Source: an uncultured Mesocricetibacter sp.
GTDB taxonomy: Bacteria; Pseudomonadota; Gammaproteobacteria; Enterobacterales; Pasteurellaceae
NCBI GenBank assembly: GCA_905373425.1
Contig: CAJPST010000060.1
Coordinates: 1-11,458 of the forward strand
Direction of reading: 5' to 3'
Length of the DNA stretch: 11,458 nt
The notes beneath the pieces are model-generated. The model saw only the letters and a list, made by a program, of their open reading frames with translations. It was not told where the DNA came from and did not search any database. Positions 6,985 to 11,458 of this stretch are shown in pieces. Numbering within the stretch: the first letter of the stretch is position 1; each line of letters begins with the position of its first letter. The position numbers and the translations under genes were made by a program.

Positions 6985-7773
6985 TTAGTGTTCTGCTTTG
7001 TTATAAGCAATACTTAAGTAAACCACCGTCAACATCATAAAGATGAATGCTTGTAACGTAATAACCAAAATATGGAAAATTGCCCAAGCGAGGTGTAACG
7101 GGATTCCCAATGCCGCAATCGCCATATTGGCAGAATACATCACAGCGATAAGAATAAAGATTAATTCCCCTGCATACATGTTACCAAACAAACGGAAAGC
7201 AAGAGAAATCGGTTTTGCCAACAAGGTCACTGTTTCAAGAATAAAGTTTACCGGAATAAACGCCCAATGATTGAAAGGATGGAGCGTATATTCTTTCACC
7301 AAACCACCAAAACCTTTTGATTTAACCGTATAGAAAATAATGAGGAAGAAGACGCAGATTGACATACCTAGGGTCGCACTGATATCTGCGGTTGGTACGG
7401 CTCTTAAGTAATGAATACCAAAAAGATTTGCAAGTTGAGGAAGAAAATCAACAGGAATTAAGTCGATGGAGTTCATAATGAACACCCAGCAGAAGACAGT
7501 TAACGCGAGAGGAGCAACTACATTACGTGGGCCGTGGAAATTATCTTTAACTACACCGTTAACCCACTCTACGAGCATTTCAACAAAACATTGCCATTTT
7601 CCCGGTACACCACTTGTTGCTTTTTTAGCTGCTTTATGAAAAAAGTAAATAAAAACAATCCCTGAAACAATAGAAAAAAACAAAGAATCTATGTGAATGC
7701 CAGAAAAACCTTCACCTGTTTTTAAGAATGATAAATGGTGGCTTATATAGTCAGCCGTAGACAGTTCAGACAT
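6985..7773 (-). CDS. atpB: F1Fo ATP synthase a subunit
   Basis: Membrane stator subunit that forms the two proton half-channels against the c ring. The product is 262 residues with five to six hydrophobic membrane segments. The essential arginine is Arg194 in the segment ISLAFRLFGNMYAGE (E. coli Arg210). The partner residues Glu203 (AGELIF) and Gln241-containing ITLQAFIFMMLT in the last helix are conserved. The motif HPFNHWAFIPVNFILETVTLL is typical of gammaproteobacterial AtpB. The start is ATG at 7773 with AAAAGGA upstream, 19 bases after the atpI stop. No defect is seen. Confidence 0.97.
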   Translation of the reverse strand: MSELSTADYISHHLSFLKTGEGFSGIHIDSLFFSIVSGIVFIYFFHKAAKKATSGVPGKWQCFVEMLVEWVNGVVKDNFHGPRNVVAPLALTVFCWVFIMNSIDLIPVDFLPQLANLFGIHYLRAVPTADISATLGMSICVFFLIIFYTVKSKGFGGLVKEYTLHPFNHWAFIPVNFILETVTLLAKPISLAFRLFGNMYAGELIFILIAVMYSANMAIAALGIPLHLAWAIFHILVITLQAFIFMMLTVVYLSIAYNKAEH

Positions 7774-7792
7774 AACGTATCCTTTTGATAGA

Positions 7793-8177
7793 TTAAATTT
7801 TTCTATTTTTTTCCTTTACTATTACAAAGGGAATTAAATTATTCAATATTAAAATCAAAATATAACCGGAAAAAAAAGCAGTTAAATTCAAATTGGATAT
7901 ATATTTAAAACAAACTGTAATAAACACTATTGTTAGTATCCATTTTAATCCTGCACCACGGTAAAGAACTGTTGTTTTTGACTGTTTTTTTGCCAAATTA
8001 TGAAAAAAAAACCAACAAACAATGTGGTAAATAAGCTGCTGACATTCCTGCTAAAAGAGAAAAAGCCATTGTTACATTATATATCAATACAACCAAACAA
8101 AAACCTAAAATAAATAATGATTCAAAAACAAGAACTTTACTATAATGTTGTTTGGCACGATTGATCACAGCCGACAT
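7793..8177 (-). pseudogene. atpI: ATP synthase protein I, interrupted by a one-base frameshift in a poly-T tract
   Basis: AtpI is a small membrane protein that helps c-ring assembly and is not essential in E. coli. The gene is split between two frames. The first runs from ATG at 8177 (MSAVINRAKQHYSKV, AAGG upstream) through AAYLPHCLLVFFS to TAA. The second carries the family's C-terminal half: KTTVLYRGAGLKWILTIVF and ending GYILILILNNLIPFVIVKEKN. The junction is a run of nine T on the coding strand (nine A at 8003-8011). With eight T the two halves fuse to one 127-residue protein, the normal length, with about four membrane segments. No other damage is visible. A sequencing error, a true mutation, phase variation or transcriptional slippage are all possible. 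It is the first gene of the operon, 19 bases before atpB. Confidence 0.88.
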
Positions 8178-8223
8178 ATTTAACCTTTTATTATTTAAAC
8201 TGTAAATCAACAGAATCTTTTGG

Positions 8224-8252
8224 ATTATAACGCACAAAACAGTAAATGAAAA
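8224..8252 (-). promoter_or_regulatory. Predicted sigma-70 promoter of the atp operon
   Basis: On the minus strand, TTTTCA (8247-8252) and a perfect TATAAT (8224-8229) are 17 bases apart, in the gap between rsmG and atpI. The transcript would start near 8217, giving a leader of about 40 bases before the atpI start. No clear terminator separates rsmG from this promoter, so read-through from mnmG-rsmG is likely. Confidence 0.65.
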
Positions 8253-8309
8253 CTTCAAAATGCGCTAAAAACAGGCTTTTTATGACATTTATTAAAAAAA
8301 TGTTAAATT

Positions 8310-8951
8310 TCATACTGTACGTTTTAATAATACTAAATGTCTCTCTCCAATTAGATCGGGAACATTAAGTTTGATAACTTTAATTATTTGAAATTTATTT
8401 TCTAATTCAATCACTTCCTGTTTATTATAAATACCTTTTAGTGCATAAAAAAGGCCATTTGGAGCAGGTAAATGCTTGCACCAATCTGTCATATTTTTCA
8501 ATGAAGTAAAAGCACGGCTCAATATACCATCAAAAAGCTGAGATGGAGTATACTCTTCCACTCTACTTAATACTGATTCCACGTTGGTTAATTGCAATTC
8601 ACGTACGGCATTACGAATAAAACTAATACGTTTACCTAAACTGTCCAATAACACAAAGTGCTTGTCAGGATTAATAATAGCAAGAGGTAAACCCGGTAGC
8701 CCTGGGCCCGTTCCTACATCAATAAACTTATGTCCTTGTAAATAAGGACTTACTACTATACTGTCCATAACATGTTTTACTAACATTTCCATCGGATCAC
8801 GTACTGATGTCAGATTGTACGACTTATTCCATTTATGTAGTAATAAAACCAATTTAACTAATTGATTTTGTTGTTGTTCAGTGATACAAAGAGCGGTCTG
8901 TTTTAGCAGTGTTTTTAGTTTTTCATTCAGTTCTAATTCAAGGTTAGCCAT
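8310..8951 (-). CDS. rsmG: 16S rRNA (guanine-527-N7)-methyltransferase RsmG (GidB)
   Basis: Transfers methyl from S-adenosylmethionine to N7 of G527 of 16S rRNA; in E. coli its loss gives low-level streptomycin resistance. The product is 213 residues (E. coli 207). The fold's S-adenosylmethionine motif is FIDVGTGPGLPGLPLA at 76-91. Other family strings are HKWNKSYNLTSVRDP (39-53), LLDSLGKRISF (101-111), the ILSRAF motif (143-148) and YALKG (169-173). The N-terminus is about six residues longer than in E. coli. The start is ATG at 8951, preceded by AAAGGAA that touches the mnmG stop; no internal Met offers an alternative. It lies 16 bases after mnmG, so the two are co-transcribed. Confidence 0.96.
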   Translation of the reverse strand: MANLELELNEKLKTLLKQTALCITEQQQNQLVKLVLLLHKWNKSYNLTSVRDPMEMLVKHVMDSIVVSPYLQGHKFIDVGTGPGLPGLPLAIINPDKHFVLLDSLGKRISFIRNAVRELQLTNVESVLSRVEEYTPSQLFDGILSRAFTSLKNMTDWCKHLPAPNGLFYALKGIYNKQEVIELENKFQIIKVIKLNVPDLIGERHLVLLKRTV

Positions 8952-8967
8952 TATTTACATTCCTTTA

Positions 8968-10857
8968 CTATAAGCCACGTTTTAGCATTCCTTGTTTTTT
9001 TAAATTCACCAATAAAATAGAAATAGCCGCCGGCGTTACCCCAGAAATACGACTTGCCTGTCCGATAGAAACCGGACGATGTTGCTCTAACTTGGAACGT
9101 ACTTCATTGGATAATCCTGTTACTAAAGAATAATCAAAGCGATCCGGAATCACCGTATTTTCGTGACGTTTTTGTTTTTCAATTTCGTCTTGCTGATGTT
9201 CAATATAACCTTGATATTTAATAGCTATTTCAACCTGCTCTACTGCCTCTTTATCCTCCATTGCCGGTTGGAATGGAGAAAGTGCGGTCAAAATTTTGTA
9301 AGTAATTTCTGGACGGCGTAATAAATCTTCACCACTCGCTTCACGCACTAATGGGCTACCTAACACCTGATTTGCCTCAGCTAAATGTTCAGAACGAGGA
9401 TGTAACCAAATACTCCGCAAACGCTGACGCTCTTTTTCAATATTTTCCATTTTTTGGTTAAATCTCGTCCAACGTTTTTCATCAATTAAGCCTAATTGGT
9501 GAGCGATAGGTGTTAAACGAATGTCTGCATTATCCTCACGCAACAATAAACGATATTCTGCACGGGAAGTGAAAACACGGTATGGCTCTTTTGTGCCAAG
9601 AGTACAAAGATCATCAACTAATACGCCGGTATAAGCCTGATCACGACGCGGATACCAACCCTCTTTTTCCTGCACTGATAATCCGGCATTAATCCCGGCC
9701 AATAAACCTTGTGCCGCCGCCTCTTCATAACCTGTGGTTCCGTTAATTTGTCCCGCAAAAAACAGTCCTTTAATAGCCTTAGTTTCCAACGTAGGTTTTA
9801 AATCACGCGGGTCAAAATAATCATATTCAATCGCATAACCCGGCTTGATAATTCGAGTTTTTTCTAATCCTTTCATTGAATTAACAATACCCATTTGCAC
9901 ATCGAACGGCAAACTGGTTGAAATCCCATTTGGATAGACTTCATTAGAGGTTAGGCCTTCAGGCTCAAGATAAATTTGATGAGAATTACGATCAGCAAAA
10001 CGCATTACTTTATCCTCAATTGACGGGCAATAACGAGGCCCTATACCTTCAATTACACCTGTGTACATTGGACTGCGATCCAAACCACCACGAATAATCT
10101 CGTGAGTCTGCTCGTTAGTATGCGTAATATAACAAGGAATTTGACGAGGATGCTGATCCACAGATCCCATAAAGGAAAATACAGGTAAAACTTCATCTCC
10201 GTGCTGTTTCGCTAATATATCAAAATTAATTGTACGTGCATCCAAACGCGGTGGTGTACCGGTTTTTAGACGATCAACGCGTAAGCCTAGATCTCTCAAA
10301 CGATCGGCCAACATAATTGAAGCGGGATCTCCTGCCCGTCCACCGGTATAGTTATCCAAACCAATATGGATTTTTCCTGCCAGAAAAGTTCCTACAGTCA
10401 AAATCACTGCTTTGGCTCGAAATTTTAATCCCATTTTAGTCGCTACGCCACAAGCGCGATCTTGTTCCAGCAATAAGTCTGTCACTTCTTGCTGAAAAAT
10501 ATCCAGATTAGCCTGATTTTCTAGTGCAATGCGCACAGCCTGACGATATAAAACACGATCAGCCTGAGCTCGGGTTGCCCGTACAGCAGGACCTTTACTA
10601 CTGTTTAGGGTACGAAACTGAATTCCTGCCTGATCGGCAGCTGTTGCCATTAAACCGCCCATAGCATCAATTTCACGCACTAAATTTCCTTTACCAATCC
10701 CACCAATAGCAGGATTACAGGACATCTGGCCCAAAGTATCAATATTGTGGGTTAGTAATAAGGTTTTTAATCCCATTCGTGCAGGCGCTAGAGCTGCTTC
10801 GGTTCCGGCGTGTCCGCCACCAATCACAATTACATCATAATTTTTAGTATAAAACAT
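8968..10857 (-). CDS. mnmG: tRNA uridine 5-carboxymethylaminomethyl modification enzyme MnmG (GidA)
   Basis: FAD-dependent partner of MnmE. Together they use a methylene-folate and glycine to make cmnm5U at wobble position 34 of several tRNAs. The product is 629 residues, the E. coli length. The FAD-binding GGGHAG is at 13-18, with CNPAIGGIGKG after it (Cys47). The second signature GPRYCPSIEDK has Cys277; both cysteines match the E. coli numbers known to matter. GQINGTTGYEEAAAQGLLAG closes the FAD domain and TSRAEYRLLLREDNADIRL is the C-terminal signature. The start is ATG at 10857 (MFYTKNYDVIVIGGG), with AAAGG upstream. The frame runs 11 codons further to 10890, but that start lacks family support. 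The stop is TAG at 8968-8970. An uptake signal core lies at 9280-9288. The gene is read away from oriC, as in E. coli. Confidence 0.97.
   Translation of the reverse strand: MFYTKNYDVIVIGGGHAGTEAALAPARMGLKTLLLTHNIDTLGQMSCNPAIGGIGKGNLVREIDAMGGLMATAADQAGIQFRTLNSSKGPAVRATRAQADRVLYRQAVRIALENQANLDIFQQEVTDLLLEQDRACGVATKMGLKFRAKAVILTVGTFLAGKIHIGLDNYTGGRAGDPASIMLADRLRDLGLRVDRLKTGTPPRLDARTINFDILAKQHGDEVLPVFSFMGSVDQHPRQIPCYITHTNEQTHEIIRGGLDRSPMYTGVIEGIGPRYCPSIEDKVMRFADRNSHQIYLEPEGLTSNEVYPNGISTSLPFDVQMGIVNSMKGLEKTRIIKPGYAIEYDYFDPRDLKPTLETKAIKGLFFAGQINGTTGYEEAAAQGLLAGINAGLSVQEKEGWYPRRDQAYTGVLVDDLCTLGTKEPYRVFTSRAEYRLLLREDNADIRLTPIAHQLGLIDEKRWTRFNQKMENIEKERQRLRSIWLHPRSEHLAEANQVLGSPLVREASGEDLLRRPEITYKILTALSPFQPAMEDKEAVEQVEIAIKYQGYIEHQQDEIEKQKRHENTVIPDRFDYSLVTGLSNEVRSKLEQHRPVSIGQASRISGVTPAAISILLVNLKKQGMLKRGL
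9280..9288 (+). other. DNA uptake signal sequence core (in mnmG)
   Basis: AAGTGCGGT in the longer form AAAGTGCGGTCAAAATTTT, the full Haemophilus-type signal with its AT-rich tail. On the gene strand it is read as K-I-L-T-A-L-S. Confidence 0.92.
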
Positions 10858-10918
10858 ATAAACCTTTAAGTTTGAATCGATAGAGATCATTTATTGATCC
10901 CTTTAAATATAACGCGTT

Positions 10919-10946
10919 ATTGTACTTAAAATTGAAAGTTGTTCAA
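10919..10946 (-). promoter_or_regulatory. mnmG: Predicted mnmG promoter at the left edge of oriC
   Basis: On the minus strand TTGAAC (10941-10946) and TACAAT (10919-10924) are 16 bases apart. The expected start is near 10912, about 55 bases before the mnmG ATG. The bases after the -10 box are AACGCG, a G+C-rich discriminator of the kind linked to stringent control. A perfect 12-base palindrome, ATAACGCGTTAT (10909-10920), overlaps the -10 box and the start point. Confidence 0.55.
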
Positions 10947-10959
10947 AGCTGATTTAAAG

Positions 10960-11012
10960 GATCTCGTCACATAATATAAATAGATCTTTTATATATAAAG
11001 ATCTTACTATTA
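10960..11012 (+). repeat. DNA unwinding element with three GATC-led 13-mers
   Basis: Three 13-base units start with GATCT: 10960-10972, 10983-10995 and 11000-11012. The middle (GATCTTTTATATA) and right (GATCTTACTATTA) units resemble the E. coli M and R 13-mers (consensus GATCTNTTNTTTT). The left one (GATCTCGTCACAT) is the least AT-rich, as in E. coli. This is where DnaA and DnaB would first open the strands. Confidence 0.8.
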
Positions 11013-11035
11013 TGATTATAAGGATCCTTTATGAT

Positions 11036-11044
11036 TGTGGATAA
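11036..11044 (-). promoter_or_regulatory. DnaA box, R1-like
   Basis: TGTGGATAA on the plus strand, that is a perfect TTATCCACA on the minus strand, 24 bases to the right of the last 13-mer. Place and orientation are those of the high-affinity box R1 in E. coli. Confidence 0.88.
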
Positions 11045-11084
11045 GTAACTTTTTATCTTTAAACATATATAGTTAAGTGATTTT

Positions 11085-11121
11085 TAAAACTGTGAGGATC
11101 CCGATCTTTAAAACAGTTTTA
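11085..11121. repeat. Inverted repeat around two GATC sites in oriC
   Basis: TAAAACTGT (11085-11093) and ACAGTTTTA (11113-11121) are perfect 9-base complements. The 19-base spacer contains GATC at 11097 and 11103. It could form a cruciform or be a site for an origin-binding protein. Confidence 0.55.
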
Positions 11122-11123
11122 CT

Positions 11124-11132
11124 TGTGTATAA
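11124..11132 (-). promoter_or_regulatory. DnaA box, R2-like (TTATACACA)
   Basis: TGTGTATAA on the plus strand is TTATACACA on the minus strand, the same 9-mer as E. coli R2 but in the opposite orientation. It faces the next box with 9 bases between them. Confidence 0.75.
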
Positions 11133-11141
11133 ACTGCATTT

Positions 11142-11150
11142 TTATCCACA
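11142..11150 (+). promoter_or_regulatory. DnaA box, perfect consensus
   Basis: TTATCCACA on the plus strand, in the place where E. coli has the weaker, reversed box R3. With the box at 11124 it forms an inverted pair. Confidence 0.85.
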
Positions 11151-11174
11151 ACAAAAGAGAGGTGGATCTTTTTT

Positions 11175-11196
11175 CTGTTTTCAAAAACAGCTTTTT
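11175..11196 (+). other. Hairpin followed by a T run inside oriC
   Basis: CTGTTTT (11175-11181) and AAAACAG (11184-11190) form a 7-base stem, followed by CTTTTT. It looks like a weak terminator for plus-strand transcripts, but no gene ends here. It might limit transcription into the right-hand boxes, or be chance in AT-rich DNA. Confidence 0.3.
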
Positions 11197-11203
11197 GACA
11201 AAG

Positions 11204-11212
11204 TTATCCACA
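11204..11212 (+). promoter_or_regulatory. DnaA box, R4-like
   Basis: TTATCCACA in the context ACAAAGTTATCCACATTC, like the right-end box R4 of E. coli oriC (AGAGTTATCCACAG) in sequence, orientation and place. Confidence 0.88.
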
Positions 11213-11244
11213 TTCTCAGTTTTTTTCTTTAAAAATTTTATTTT

Positions 11245-11260
11245 TGGAATACGTTTCACA
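11245..11260 (+). promoter_or_regulatory. Possible CRP/Sxy-dependent site upstream of dprA
   Basis: TGGAATACGTTTCACA has a perfect right half (TCACA) and a poor left half (TGGAA for TGTGA or TGCGA), spaced by 6 as in CRP sites, and is flanked by T and A runs. Its centre is about 70 bases before the start expected from the TATAAT at 11310. In H. influenzae dprA belongs to the competence regulon controlled by CRP and Sxy, which makes such a site expected; the match itself is weak. Confidence 0.3.
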
Positions 11261-11309
11261 AATTTAAATGGATTCTTTAGCTTGTTCTCGTTTTTTATCT
11301 GACTATTTT

Positions 11310-11315
11310 TATAAT
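11310..11315 (+). promoter_or_regulatory. Candidate -10 box of dprA
   Basis: Perfect TATAAT, 33 bases before the dprA ATG. No good -35 hexamer stands 16-18 bases upstream, which fits an activator-dependent promoter, though an AT-rich region can give this box by chance. Confidence 0.45.
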
Positions 11316-11348
11316 AAATCGTTTTAACTTCAAGCGAGCGGGGATACC

Positions 11349-11458
11349 ATGGATAAAGTAGAATTTTTATTGCGTTTACTACAAATACCACGTTTGGGAG
11401 CTAATTCAATCGGCAAGATTTTAGCCGAAATAACTTCTGATGAATTACTTAGTTATGA
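11349..11458 (+). CDS. dprA: DNA-processing protein DprA (Smf), N-terminal fragment
   Basis: DprA binds incoming single-stranded DNA during natural transformation and loads RecA onto it. Only 36 full codons are in the window. They read MDKVEFLLRLLQIPRLGANS and continue IGKILAEITSDELLSY, which fits the N-terminal domain of Pasteurellaceae DprA (LLRLLQIP-LG). The Rossmann-like DNA-binding core lies beyond the window. The start is ATG at 11349; upstream is AGCGGGGA, a modest ribosome binding site about 5 bases away. It is read away from oriC, divergent from mnmG. Because only the N-terminus is visible, the call depends on remembered family sequence and the presence of uptake signals in the same DNA. 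Confidence 0.75.
   Translation, partial: MDKVEFLLRLLQIPRLGANSIGKILAEITSDELLSY

Larger units (their letters stand above)
10955..11215. other. oriC: Chromosomal origin of replication, oriC
   Basis: The non-coding gap of 491 bases between mnmG and dprA contains all the hallmarks of an enteric-type oriC in the right order and next to the right gene. An AT-rich unwinding region carries three GATC-led 13-mers (10960-11012). Then come a reverse DnaA box at 11036-11044 in the position of E. coli R1, and three more boxes at 11124-11132, 11142-11150 and 11204-11212, the last with AAAGTTATCCACA like E. coli R4. Seven GATC sites (10960, 10983, 11000, 11023, 11097, 11103, 11165) lie in 209 bases, where about one is expected. 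The span of about 255 bases matches the 245-base E. coli minimum. The rest of the gap (11213-11348) is the dprA leader. Confidence 0.93.

Noticed and set aside
7043..7270. Plus-strand 75-codon frame inside atpB
   Set aside because: It is antisense to the most conserved part of subunit a, and its sequence is explained by that gene.
7985..7992. Programmed -1 frameshift on the A run in atpI
   Set aside because: The first frame stops at TAA before reaching the A run, and a -1 shift does not lead to the AtpI C-terminal frame. Only the T run can explain the fusion.
8255..8305. Terminator after rsmG
   Set aside because: Only weak AT stems (ACATTT/AAATGT, and AAAAA/TTTTT around GCCTG) are present, with no stable G+C stem followed by a T run.
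11119..11391. Minus-strand 90-codon frame across oriC and the dprA start
   Set aside because: It crosses DnaA boxes and the dprA start. Its composition is Lys/Phe/Ile-rich, as expected from AT-rich non-coding DNA.

Overview
The window is chromosomal DNA from a member of the Pasteurellaceae, close to Haemophilus or Aggregatibacter. The F1Fo ATP synthase, MnmG and RsmG proteins read as close relatives of the Haemophilus influenzae and E. coli proteins. There are also three copies of the 9-base core of the Haemophilus-type DNA uptake signal sequence (AAGTGCGGT). The genus cannot be fixed from the sequence alone.

Layout, left to right. (1) 1-832, plus strand: 3' part of a qorB/ytfG-type NAD(P)H:quinone oxidoreductase, cut by the window edge. 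(2) 833-980: a dense cluster of palindromes ending in a strong terminator. (3) 981-1256, plus strand: the remnant of a sirtuin (Sir2-like) gene, about 60-65 recognisable codons, running into a terminator. (4) 1214-8252, minus strand: the complete ATP synthase operon atpI-B-E-F-H-A-G-D-C, with a promoter at 8224-8252 and a terminator at 1214-1266. atpI is broken by one base in a run of nine T. (5) 8310-10857, minus strand: rsmG (gidB) and mnmG (gidA), with a promoter at 10919-10946. (6) 10858-11348: no gene. It holds the chromosomal replication origin oriC: three GATC-led 13-mers, DnaA boxes, seven GATC sites within 209 bases, and inverted repeats. (7) 11349 to the end, plus strand: the first 36 codons of dprA.

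How the parts fit. oriC-mnmG-rsmG-atp is the arrangement known from E. coli: mnmG is read away from the origin and the unwinding side of oriC faces mnmG. On the other side, where E. coli has mioC, this genome has dprA, the competence protein that loads RecA on incoming DNA, also read away from oriC. The eight intact atp genes encode all structural subunits (a, c, b, delta, alpha, gamma, beta, epsilon). Only the accessory assembly protein AtpI is interrupted.

I see no new defence, mobile or biosynthetic system. The points most worth checking are the atpI poly-T frameshift, the origin architecture with dprA beside it, the palindrome cluster at 847-961, the sirtuin decay, and an uptake signal sequence inside atpH next to a small in-frame insertion.
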